A stretch of 14,098 nt of DNA from Oscillospiraceae bacterium. GTDB lineage: Bacteria; Bacillota; Clostridia; Oscillospirales; Ruminococcaceae. Position numbers and translations under genes: made by a program. The notes beneath the pieces were generated by a model. That model was not told where the DNA came from. It saw only the letters and a list, made by a program, of their open reading frames with translations, and made no database searches. Every line of letters starts with the position of its first letter. The stretch's first letter is position 1. Of this stretch, positions 7,068-13,976 are shown piece by piece. The stretch is from NCBI GenBank assembly GCA_900768125.1, contig CAAGBS010000018.1, positions 1-14,098 on the forward strand. Direction: 5' to 3'.

Positions 7068-7895
7068 ATGGGAAACACTTACAATTACGATATTTACGCA
7101 GCCAGAAGACAGGCAGCACAGCTTTCAAAGCTCAGCCCTGAGCAGGCGAACGAGCTGGCGGAGCATGCCGCCAGATACGGTCTGGATCTGCTTCAGTCAG
7201 CGGAGCGTGAGCAGTTCGAGCTTTATATTTATAGCCAGATCATCGAAGATGTGATCTATCATGCAGGTTCCCGCAATATCAACGGTATGGAGCCGCTGGA
7301 TTGGGTGAACGAGTGCTATCAGCAGTTCATGGAGTCCAACTGGCTCAGAGGATTCGACCCGAACAAATCCAGCCTGAATACATATCTTTCTCACAAGGTC
7401 AGAACATTCATCATGAATAAGACCGGCGCCGACAGCTTCCACGGCCGTTACATGCAGGAGAATGCCTGGGCATACGGTAAAGCAGTCCGCGACCTCGCCG
7501 CGGAACTGGGACGCGAGCCGTCAGACCGGCAGGTTATGGCGCGTCTTGGCTGGAAGCAGCGCCGCCTTGACAACGCTAAGATGGCGGCTTCCGGTAAGTC
7601 CTTTGTGTACCTTGATGAGGAGATCGGCAGCGACAACGGCTCTGCAACGACCTACGGCGACATTATACCCTCCAACGGCGAATCCGTGGAGGACGCGGTG
7701 TGCAGTAAGCTAATGCAGGAAAAACTCAGAGCCGTCCTTGCCGCAAACCCCGATGACCGCGACATCAGCATAGCGGTGCGTAACGACTGCGGCGGCGTGA
7801 GCCTGAAGACGATGGCAGACGAGATGGGAGTAAGCACGCAGTACGTCTCCAGGCTGAGGAAGAACGGACTCGCAAAGCTTGGCGCAATGCTCTGA
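7068..7895 (+). CDS. Sigma-70 family RNA polymerase sigma factor
   Basis: A 275-aa protein. ATG at 7068 is chosen because AGGAGGAA ends seven bases before it; in-frame starts at 6966 and 7044 lack a site and would cut into the leader hairpin. Region 2 is at about residues 48-118: ELYIYSQIIEDVIYHAG and FDPNKSSLNTYLSHKVRTFI, matching the usual FDP-x-G-xF-xTYL pattern. A region 3-like segment is at about 130-175, with LGREPSDRQVMARLGW. Region 4 is at about 217-271, with the helix-turn-helix SLKTMADEMGVSTQYVSRLR. An N-terminal extension of about 45 residues is rich in Ala and Gln. It is longer than ECF sigmas, which lack region 3, and shorter than the primary sigma, so it is probably an alternative group 3-like factor. 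No anti-sigma gene adjoins it; control may act through the long leader. Likely targets (inference) are the three TATATATT-class promoters here. Confidence 0.88.
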   Translation: MGNTYNYDIYAARRQAAQLSKLSPEQANELAEHAARYGLDLLQSAEREQFELYIYSQIIEDVIYHAGSRNINGMEPLDWVNECYQQFMESNWLRGFDPNKSSLNTYLSHKVRTFIMNKTGADSFHGRYMQENAWAYGKAVRDLAAELGREPSDRQVMARLGWKQRRLDNAKMAASGKSFVYLDEEIGSDNGSATTYGDIIPSNGESVEDAVCSKLMQEKLRAVLAANPDDRDISIAVRNDCGGVSLKTMADEMGVSTQYVSRLRKNGLAKLGAML

Positions 7896-7923
7896 GAGTC
7901 AGCCGCCCGCGGAAATTTTCTGG

Positions 7924-7954
7924 TTGACGCGGGAGAGTTTTCTGGGTATATATT
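7924..7954 (+). promoter_or_regulatory. Promoter P3 of the TATATATT class, ahead of AAA+/RNA ligase operon
   Basis: TTGACG (7924-7929), 17 bases, TATATATT (7947-7954), preceded by G as in P1 and P2. An inverted repeat CCCGCG (7906-7911)/CGCGGG (7928-7933) overlaps the -35, and TTTTCTGG occurs twice (7916-7923, 7938-7945), 22 bases apart. A start near 7960 leaves a leader of about 20 bases. It lets the operon be transcribed independently of the sigma gene. Confidence 0.6.
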
Positions 7955-7980
7955 AGTACAAACAATGAAAGGAGCACAAA

Positions 7981-9696
7981 ATGGCAGACCTGATAAATGT
8001 AAACTGGAAAGAGCACCGCAATTACAAGTATATCGAAGCATCCGACTCCGACTTCGATGAGATAGGGGAGGTGATAGGCAGAAGAAAGCGCTTCTCCGAG
8101 GTGGTGAAGCTGCGCGAAAAGCTGTCCGCAATGGACGAGGACGACCTGAGAGACCTTTTCAGCAAGCGTTTCATCATTAACGCACCGACTGAGAACGACG
8201 CGCTTCTCGCAATGCTTGCGCTGTACGATACCATCTCAGCGGCTTCGCCGGGAGAACTCATCGTTGAAAAGAACGGCTCGGCAATGCCGATGACTTTCGG
8301 CGGCTTCGGGGTATCCCAGGATTTCCCGGGAATGGGCGCGGACGACGACCCGCAGTTCACGGAGCAGCTGAGCAGCAGGGGCAATCCGAGGTGCGTGCAC
8401 ATCAATTCGGCGTATATGTTCTCGTCCGTTGTGACGGAACTTGACAAGCAGGGAGAGATCACGTTCGTGCTGAATGTGCAGAGCGACAGCGGCGTGATGT
8501 CCGTGTTCGGCGAGGATAACTACGAGGGCATTTTCGAGAAGCTGGGTTCCGAGAACGGATACACCTGCGTCAGGGTAAACTCCGACACCGCCGAAGATAT
8601 AAACGAGATGATGACCGAAAAATTCGAGCAGATGAAGTTCGATATCTCCGGCGTGAGAAAGGAACTGGAGCAGTTCTGCAAGAACGCTTCGTTCCACGAT
8701 GAATACCATCTCGACATGCTCATGCGCGGTATCATAAATTCCTGGCTGCTTTCCGGCAGGGAGGAGCGCGTCATCACCCGCGATGACATCGTACATCTGA
8801 CCGTGAAGCCCGCCGTCGCGCCTGCCGAGAAGAAACAGACCCAGCTTGTCGGGCTTACCGAGGAGCGCGGCAAGATAGACGGCATCGCAAAGATGATATC
8901 GTTCGAGCAGAAGCGCCGGGAACTTGGCATCTGCGGCGAGTTCAACGGCTGCAACATGGTGTTCGCCGGCCCTCCCGGAACTGCGAAGACAACGCTTGCG
9001 CGCGAGTTCGCACAGAAGCTTGCGGATAACCACATCATCTCCAGCGCAGGAAACTTCAAGGAGTGCCGTAAGTCCGACCTGGTGGGAATGTTCGTGGGCT
9101 GGACCGCTTCGATGATAGACAACATGTTCGAGAGAATGAACTCTATGGGCGGCGGCGTCATCTTCTTCGATGAGATATATACCATTTCCGGGAAAAATTC
9201 CACCTGCTTTGACGATGAGGCGGTCACCTGCATAGTCCAGAACATGGAGAACTACCGCGGGTCGGTGTTCTGCATATTCGCGGGGTATGAGGGCAAGATG
9301 GATCAGTTCCTGTCCTCAAATCCGGGAATACGTTCGCGCATACACTTCACGGTGAAGTTCTCGCACTACGATAACGATACCCTGGTGGACATCACGAAGT
9401 CCATCTGCGGCAGCTGCGGGTTCGATTTCCCGGCGGGCAGCGAGCCGATCTTAAGAAGCTATTTCGACAGACTGCGCGCCGTTCGCGGCGACCAGTTCGG
9501 CAATGGCAGGGAAGCGCGCAACCTCATCTCGAACGCTACCCAGAAGATGGCGGTGCGCATGTGGGATATCAGGAAGCCCTCCGTGAAGAAGCTGCGCGCC
9601 CTCTCCGCCGAGGACCTGCAGCTTGCGGCTGAGGATATCCTGTCCTCTGAAATAAGCATCGGCGGCGGGAACGGCGGCAGCCATCTCGGATTCTGA
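7981..9696 (+). CDS. CbbX/SpoVK-type AAA+ ATPase
   Basis: A 571-aa soluble protein, started by AAAGGAG six bases before ATG. Residues 1-285 are an acidic, unrecognised N-terminal region. The AAA+ domain begins at LVGLTEERGKIDGI (289-302), the usual entry helix of the CbbX group. It has Walker A GPPGTAKT (330-337), pore loop GMFVG (369-373), Walker B VIFFDEIY (393-400), the sensor-1 region AGYEGKMDQF (434-443), the arginine-finger motif NPGIRSRI (447-454), and the sensor-2 motif GNGREARNL (507-515). All elements for hexamer ATPase activity are present. Family members remodel other proteins by threading them through the ring pore (Rubisco activase CbbX is the best known). No Rubisco is present, so the substrate is unknown. 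It resembles AAA+ domain 1 of the 1325-aa protein in pore loop and Walker B, so the two could act together (inference). It is first gene of the operon with the RNA ligase and DUF4132 genes. Confidence 0.9.
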   Translation: MADLINVNWKEHRNYKYIEASDSDFDEIGEVIGRRKRFSEVVKLREKLSAMDEDDLRDLFSKRFIINAPTENDALLAMLALYDTISAASPGELIVEKNGSAMPMTFGGFGVSQDFPGMGADDDPQFTEQLSSRGNPRCVHINSAYMFSSVVTELDKQGEITFVLNVQSDSGVMSVFGEDNYEGIFEKLGSENGYTCVRVNSDTAEDINEMMTEKFEQMKFDISGVRKELEQFCKNASFHDEYHLDMLMRGIINSWLLSGREERVITRDDIVHLTVKPAVAPAEKKQTQLVGLTEERGKIDGIAKMISFEQKRRELGICGEFNGCNMVFAGPPGTAKTTLAREFAQKLADNHIISSAGNFKECRKSDLVGMFVGWTASMIDNMFERMNSMGGGVIFFDEIYTISGKNSTCFDDEAVTCIVQNMENYRGSVFCIFAGYEGKMDQFLSSNPGIRSRIHFTVKFSHYDNDTLVDITKSICGSCGFDFPAGSEPILRSYFDRLRAVRGDQFGNGREARNLISNATQKMAVRMWDIRKPSVKKLRALSAEDLQLAAEDILSSEISIGGGNGGSHLGF

Positions 9697-9720
9697 CAAA
9701 AGCTGAAAGGAGTATCGATT

Positions 9721-10395
9721 ATGGATTTTACAAAGTATCAGCATGTTGAGAGATACGGCATGAGACCGGTCGAGGGTATCGAGCGCGGGAAGTGCTGGGT
9801 ATTCCCGAAGATAGACGGCTCGAACGGCTGTGTTTGGTCGGACGGCGGCGCTGTCAGGGCGGGCGGCAGGAACCGGGAGCTTTCCGCGCAGGACGGCAAC
9901 CAGGGCTTCTACGGCGCAGTGACCGCCGACCCGCGTATAGCGGGCTACCTGGGCAAGCACCCGGGGCACATACTCTACGGTGAGTGGCTGGTGCCGCATA
10001 CGCTCAGGACATATAGGCAGGACGCCTGGAAGAAGTTCTACATATTTGACGTGATGGAGAACGGCGTGTATATTCCTTATGAGGAATACAGACCGCTGCT
10101 GGAGGAGTTCGGGCTGGACTATATCCCGCTCATCGCCAGCTTTGAAAACGGCAGTATCGAAGATTTTGCAGGCTGCCTCGACAAGACGGGATTCCTCATC
10201 GACAGCGGTACCGGCGAGGGTGTGGTGATAAAGAACTACGATTTTCGCAGTCCGGTCAGCGGGAAGCAGGTCTGGGCGAAGATACTCACCGCCGAGTTTG
10301 CGGAAAAGCGCGGCGCACAGCCTGGTCAGACTCTTTCGGCGGAACAGCGCATAATCGACGATTTCGTCACCGCCGACTTCGTGAACAAGGAGTAA
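9721..10395 (+). CDS. RNA ligase, truncated by an in-frame stop
   Basis: A 224-aa product as written, 24 bases after the AAA+ gene, with AAAGGAG eight bases before ATG. The nucleotidyltransferase motifs of the T4 Rnl2-like RNA ligase family (Pfam RNA_ligase) are all visible. Motif I is KIDGSNG (30-36), with K30 as the expected AMP-bearing lysine. A motif Ia-like GGRNREL is at 48-54. Motif III is YGEWL (86-90, E88), motif IIIa FYIFDV (106-111), motif IV EGVVIKNY (166-173), and motif V VWAKIL (184-189). The enzyme should join RNA 5'-phosphate and 3'-OH ends using ATP. The frame does not end naturally: after TAA at 10393-10395 it stays open for 66 more codons of plausible protein. The adenylating domain is whole and only the C-terminal domain is cut off, so partial activity is possible, or the gene is a recent pseudogene. 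Confidence 0.85.
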   Translation: MDFTKYQHVERYGMRPVEGIERGKCWVFPKIDGSNGCVWSDGGAVRAGGRNRELSAQDGNQGFYGAVTADPRIAGYLGKHPGHILYGEWLVPHTLRTYRQDAWKKFYIFDVMENGVYIPYEEYRPLLEEFGLDYIPLIASFENGSIEDFAGCLDKTGFLIDSGTGEGVVIKNYDFRSPVSGKQVWAKILTAEFAEKRGAQPGQTLSAEQRIIDDFVTADFVNKE

Positions 10396-10596
10396 GCAAA
10401 GCTGACAGAGGACGGCGGCTGGAGCCCGAAGATGACTCCGAAGCTTTTCAGCACGGTTTTCCGGGTGCTGGTCAGCGAGGAAATGCTGAATATAATCGAC
10501 GCCTACAAGCAGCCGACAGTGAATTTCCGCACGTTGGCGTACCTCGTCAACGAAAAGGTGAAGCAGGTGAAGCCGGAGCTTTTCGGCAAGAAGTAA
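10396..10596 (+). pseudogene. Detached C-terminal domain of the RNA ligase, same frame
   Basis: Directly after the TAA the same frame continues for 66 sense codons to TAA at 10594-10596. It begins AKLTEDGGWSPKM and ends VKQVKPELFGKK. Composition and helix-like pattern (LFSTVFRVLVSEEMLNII) fit the helical C-terminal domain of Rnl2-type ligases. No ribosome binding site or start codon serves it on its own; GTG and ATG codons inside lack one. A single change at the third codon base (TAC or TAT, Tyr, to TAA) would explain the break. The intact protein would be 291 aa. Confidence 0.7.
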
Positions 10597-10622
10597 ACAA
10601 GCACTGCGGGAAAGGATAATGC

Positions 10623-11609
10623 ATGAGAAGAAACGGGAAGACGGCTGATTTCGGGCTGGATAAAGAAGGCTGTTTCCACTTCGGAAGCTGCGGCATTACC
10701 GCGCGCGTGGAAAGTCCGTCCTCCATAATGCTGACTGAAGACATCAGCGGAGATACCCTGAGCGAACTTCCGGAGTCAGCCGGCGCGGAGGACATCGAAC
10801 AGCTGTACCAGCTGCGCAACAATATCCCGGGGGTTATTTCCGCGCACAGAAAGCGGCTGGCGGAGCTTTTCGCCACCGGGAAGACGCTGAGCGCGGCGAG
10901 GTGGAGAGGTCTGTACCTGGACAAACGCTCGGTGCTGAGATTCGCAGCCAGAAACGTCATCTGGGCGCAGGGGGACGGCACTTTCATCACAGCGGAAAAC
11001 GGTCTGCTCGACCGCTTTGGAAACAGCTATGCGCTCACCGGCGAGCCGGTAAAAATCGCTTATCCGATGGAGATGACCCCGGATACCATCGGGGCGTGGG
11101 AAGCCTATCTCTGCTGGAACGCGATAGTTCAGCCCATTGAACAGATGTCAGAGCCGACGGTGGATCAGTCCGGCGTTTCGGAAGACAGATATTGCGGGAT
11201 AAACTTCCACAATGAGGAACTTGAAATGCTGGGCGCGCATGCAGTCGCGGGAAATACGCGCAGCCTAATCGCGGACGAGAGCCTGTATCTCAAACGCGAT
11301 AAATACTACAACATGGTATACACCGACCAGTATATCACACGGATATCTTCTGTCAGACCGCTGAAGCAGACCCGCTTGTGCAACCATATCCTGGCGGTGC
11401 TGGATTTACTCTCGCTGGAGGATAAAATCAGGACAGACGATGTTTCGATCTTCGGCACGATAAGGCAGAACATCACCCGCGAAAAAGTCGATGAGCTTAT
11501 CGCCGCTGCGTCTGAAAACGGCGCGAGGAAATGGCTGGCGGCGCTCCTCGACCTGAAAAACAGCATGGGCGTGGACTATTGTTCCGGGCTGTCGCTTGAC
11601 GAGGACTGA
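10623..11609 (+). CDS. Short DUF4132 (MolR-like) domain protein
   Basis: A 328-aa soluble protein, 26 bases after the end of the ligase reading frame, with AAAGGA upstream of ATG. The core, about residues 60-180, has the DUF4132 pattern: an N-terminal helix pair ending AARWRGLYLDKRSVLRFAARNVIWA (split over 91-115), then DGTFITAENG, a predicted strand VKIAYPMEM (143-151) and AWEAYL...VQPIEQM (158-175), matching the family's HPLE...W...QPF.Q signature. Full-length DUF4132/MolR proteins are usually several times longer, with a long helical-repeat N-terminus and sometimes a WGR domain; only the C-terminal part is present here. The function of the family is not firmly known. Its link to RNA ligase and AAA+ genes here is suggestive of RNA repair or regulation (inference). 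Confidence 0.7.
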   Translation: MRRNGKTADFGLDKEGCFHFGSCGITARVESPSSIMLTEDISGDTLSELPESAGAEDIEQLYQLRNNIPGVISAHRKRLAELFATGKTLSAARWRGLYLDKRSVLRFAARNVIWAQGDGTFITAENGLLDRFGNSYALTGEPVKIAYPMEMTPDTIGAWEAYLCWNAIVQPIEQMSEPTVDQSGVSEDRYCGINFHNEELEMLGAHAVAGNTRSLIADESLYLKRDKYYNMVYTDQYITRISSVRPLKQTRLCNHILAVLDLLSLEDKIRTDDVSIFGTIRQNITREKVDELIAAASENGARKWLAALLDLKNSMGVDYCSGLSLDED

Positions 11610-11610
11610 T

Positions 11611-11641
11611 AAAAAAGCGGGGGAATGCTCCTCCGCTTTTT
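11611..11641. terminator. Bidirectional terminator between convergent genes
   Basis: AAAAAGCGGGGGA and TCCTCCGCTTTTT pair as a 13-bp stem with one G-U pair around a short ATGC-type loop. The plus strand ends in CGCTTTTTG and the minus strand in CGCTTTTTTA. It sits immediately after the DUF4132 stop and 10 bases from the stop of the converging chemoreceptor gene, so it can end both transcripts. Confidence 0.85.
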
Positions 11642-11650
11642 GCTATTCAG

Positions 11651-13144
11651 CTATACCTCGCTGCGGCTTATTTCAAGCAGCTTGTCCGATATTCCCGAAA
11701 CGTGCGCAAACGCTTCCTCCATCATGCTGACAAGCTCTTTCTGGCGGTCTATCGCGTTCCGGATAGCCTGCACCTGCTCTATCGAGGAGTTCGCAACGCT
11801 TTCCATCGCGCTGGCGGAATCAGCTACCCTCGCCTGCGAATCCGCACTGGAACGTATGTTGCCCTGGGTCTCGCGCACCGTCTGGTTGGAGCGGCTCTGC
11901 AGGTCGAGTATCTCGGCGGCTTCGCTGCTCGCACGGCGGATCTCCGCGATTCCGTCGGTCACGTTCTTCTCGTTTGCTTCGACTGCATTCCGGGTATGCT
12001 TCATGCTGTCGTTCATTCTTTCGATCTGCTCCGCGATGTTCTGCGCTGCGGTGCGGCTTCCCGCGGCGAGGGTCCTCACCTGCGAGGCAACCACTGTGAA
12101 GCCGCGCCCGTGCTCCCCGGCGCGCGCGGCTTCGATGGAAGCGTTGAGCGCCAGAATGTGGGTCTGCTCCGCGATGTTCTCTATCGTCCCCGAGAATCCC
12201 GCTATTTCGCGAACGCACTCGTCAAGGCTGTCCATTCTGTCGCGGATCAGCTTTCCGGAGCCGCCTATCTGCTCCACGGAATCAGCGGCGCGGTCCATCG
12301 TGTCGATGTAGCAGCGGCTTTTTTCAAGGGACTCGTCCGCGATGTGGGACATGCTTTCAGTCTGCTGCAGAACTTCGCCCATCAGCCTGTCCATATCGGA
12401 GATGCCGGCGCTGGTCGAGCGGACGTGCTCCAGCGTGTTCTCGCAGCCGGACATTGTCTTGTTGGCTTCGCTTTCAATGCGCAGGTTGTTCTCGGAGGAG
12501 TTGCGTATAGCGTCGCTCAGTTCCACGATGAGCCTTGAAAGCTGCTCCGAAGCCGAACCGCAGTTGTCGAGTATCCCGCGCACCTTTTCGGAGTTGTGGA
12601 GGGTCTCCAGCATTTTTCTGGAGCGCCCCGCCAGCGCGATGAACACAGCTGACATCGCAACGTATTCCATGGTGTAGCCCAGCGTGTAGGCTATGAACCA
12701 GCTGATCCTCGAACGGTCGCCGAGGTCCGCCGACCCGGAGCGAAAGTAAACCGCAGCCACAAGGCAGACGTAGCCTATCACCGAGGCGAGGACAGTGAAT
12801 TTCTTGTCAAAATAAAGGCAGCTCAGCGCGACTGCCAGCAGATATGTCATGTAAATCCCGACGTGGGCGTTGCTTGCCATCAGCGCGATGACGAGCGCCA
12901 CGGCTATCACGCTGTAGTACTTTATGACTTTCGCCGGGACCTTCAGCTTCGACAGAACGAACGGAGACACCGTGCAGACAACGCCGAACGGAGTGATGAC
13001 TCCCAGTTCTGCGAAGGTTATCTTGAATATCCCGAGCGCGGAAAACAGGAAGAACACCGGGAACACCAGCGTTATTCCAAGCAGCACGCGGCACATGAGT
13101 CCGCTGACGGCTTTTTCGTTTTTCTCAAAAAAATTCTCGTTCAC
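11651..13144 (-). CDS. Methyl-accepting chemotaxis-type signalling protein
   Basis: A 497-aa protein starting at GTG (MNENFFEKNEK), chosen because AAAGGAAG lies seven bases upstream. The ATG 18 bases earlier (13162, 503 aa) overlaps this site and has no site of its own. Seen: about six hydrophobic segments in the first 175 residues, with only short loops and no extracellular ligand domain; no clear HAMP domain; then about 300 residues of heptad-rich coiled coil. The signalling tip is conserved: LALNASIEAARAGEHGRGF (about 332-350), followed by VVASQVRTLA. The tip contacts CheA/CheW in known receptors. Sensing would be through the membrane segments or cytoplasm, as in other membrane-embedded MCPs. 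No che genes are nearby. It appears monocistronic, with a perfect promoter, and is probably unrelated to the AAA+ cluster. Confidence 0.92.
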   Translation of the reverse strand: MNENFFEKNEKAVSGLMCRVLLGITLVFPVFFLFSALGIFKITFAELGVITPFGVVCTVSPFVLSKLKVPAKVIKYYSVIAVALVIALMASNAHVGIYMTYLLAVALSCLYFDKKFTVLASVIGYVCLVAAVYFRSGSADLGDRSRISWFIAYTLGYTMEYVAMSAVFIALAGRSRKMLETLHNSEKVRGILDNCGSASEQLSRLIVELSDAIRNSSENNLRIESEANKTMSGCENTLEHVRSTSAGISDMDRLMGEVLQQTESMSHIADESLEKSRCYIDTMDRAADSVEQIGGSGKLIRDRMDSLDECVREIAGFSGTIENIAEQTHILALNASIEAARAGEHGRGFTVVASQVRTLAAGSRTAAQNIAEQIERMNDSMKHTRNAVEANEKNVTDGIAEIRRASSEAAEILDLQSRSNQTVRETQGNIRSSADSQARVADSASAMESVANSSIEQVQAIRNAIDRQKELVSMMEEAFAHVSGISDKLLEISRSEV

Positions 13145-13168
13145 TATGATACTTCCTTTCATACTTTA

Positions 13169-13192
13169 CAATAAACCAGACAATAAACCAGA
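13169..13192. repeat. Two tandem 12-bp units in the chemoreceptor leader
   Basis: CAATAAACCAGA occurs twice head to tail (13169-13180, 13181-13192), and a related CAATAAACCGAC lies at 13254-13265 around the -35 box. The tandem pair falls between promoter and start codon of the chemoreceptor gene. It is probably slippage-derived; a binding-site role is possible. Confidence 0.5.
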
Positions 13193-13227
13193 CATGCAGT
13201 CAGCCACATCAACGGCATGTTCTTTAA

Positions 13228-13256
13228 ATTATAACATTATATTAAATAATTGTCAA
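13228..13256 (-). promoter_or_regulatory. Perfect-consensus promoter for the chemoreceptor gene
   Basis: Minus strand TTGACA (13256-13251), 17 bases, TATAAT (13233-13228): an exact sigma-A consensus. The expected start is near 13221, leaving a leader of about 75 bases before the GTG at 13144. Confidence 0.85.
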
Positions 13257-13287
13257 TAAACCGACAGTTGATTTTTGTAAACTAAAG

Positions 13288-13311
13288 CAGGGCTGAGTCA
13301 ACTCAGCCCTG
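13288..13311 (-). terminator. Perfect hairpin after plsY, probable terminator
   Basis: CAGGGCTGAGT and ACTCAGCCCTG form a perfect 11-bp stem around CA (in practice a 10-bp stem with a 4-base loop). It begins 20 bases after the plsY stop. The minus-strand tail CTTTAGTTTAC is only moderately U-rich. It also separates plsY from the promoter of the next minus-strand gene. Confidence 0.6.
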
Positions 13312-13331
13312 TAAACTTAATTAGCAATGAT

Positions 13332-13940
13332 TCATCTTCTCCACGCGGGTCTTACGGTCATTTTATCGTAGGTGTCGCGGACGGAGATTATCTTCAGCAG
13401 CACGATGAGGAACACAGCCGCACAGCCGAGCACGACCGGAATGCTCCGGGTAGTCAGCACGATGACTCCGAACGCGGTGGAGTAGGTCAGTATCAGGCGG
13501 TAGAAATGCGGGTTGACCTTGAAGACGAATGAGAAAAGCAGATAGGTCAGTGCGAGCGTCAGCACCGGAAGCATATTCGGAGCAAGTCCGAGCAGCACGC
13601 CGAAGGATACCGCGATACCCTTTCCGCCGTCAAATTTATGCCAGATGGGGAAGATATGTCCAAGCGCCGGAGCAGCCATCACCAGAACCAGTCCCAGCCG
13701 CAGACCGCCGCAAGCACATATATACAGGAACACCGGCAGGAAGCCTTTCAGCAGGTCGCAGATGAGCGTCAGCGCGCCGCACCAGAATCCGCCGTAGGTG
13801 TACGCGTTATAGGTGCCGGGATTGTTGTCCGGAGTATCGGCGGTCACGTCCTTTCCGCAGAACAGGTTGGAAAAATAACGGGCGAAAAGAAGGCTTCCGG
13901 TCAGGTATCCGAATAGTGTGAATCCGATAGTAGTGAGCAT
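13332..13940 (-). CDS. plsY: Glycerol-3-phosphate acyltransferase PlsY family
   Basis: A 202-aa integral membrane protein, the usual PlsY length, with AAAGGAG about 8-10 bases before ATG. PlsY transfers an acyl group from acyl-phosphate to sn-glycerol-3-phosphate, the first step of phospholipid synthesis. Seen: motif 1 as GSLLFARYF (15-23); a motif 2 region NNPGTYNAYTYGG (39-51) leading into DLLKG (62-66); motif 3 as GHIFPIWHKFDGGKGIA (94-110); and several membrane helices. Motif 2 is unusual: typical PlsY reads GSGNPGATN with a following Arg, while here it is DNNPGTYNAYTYGG, so this is a divergent paralogue whose substrate may differ. The family is clear; housekeeping status is less sure because a second, canonical plsY may exist elsewhere in the genome. 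Confidence 0.85.
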   Translation of the reverse strand: MLTTIGFTLFGYLTGSLLFARYFSNLFCGKDVTADTPDNNPGTYNAYTYGGFWCGALTLICDLLKGFLPVFLYICACGGLRLGLVLVMAAPALGHIFPIWHKFDGGKGIAVSFGVLLGLAPNMLPVLTLALTYLLFSFVFKVNPHFYRLILTYSTAFGVIVLTTRSIPVVLGCAAVFLIVLLKIISVRDTYDKMTVRPAWRR

Positions 13941-13976
13941 GAATATCTTCTCCTTTCGTTAGATTTTACGTTTTCC

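Noticed and set aside
7981..9696. Rubisco activase (CbbX) function
   Set aside because: Only the AAA+ subfamily matches; the N-terminal region differs and no carbon-fixation genes are present.
9721..10596. Stop-codon reassignment or recoding as the reason for the ligase break
   Set aside because: TAA ends the 1325-aa gene normally, and no recoding signal was seen next to the internal TAA; a nonsense mutation is simpler.
11702..12538. 278-aa open frame on the plus strand
   Set aside because: It is antisense to the chemoreceptor gene, whose conserved signalling tip is unmistakable.
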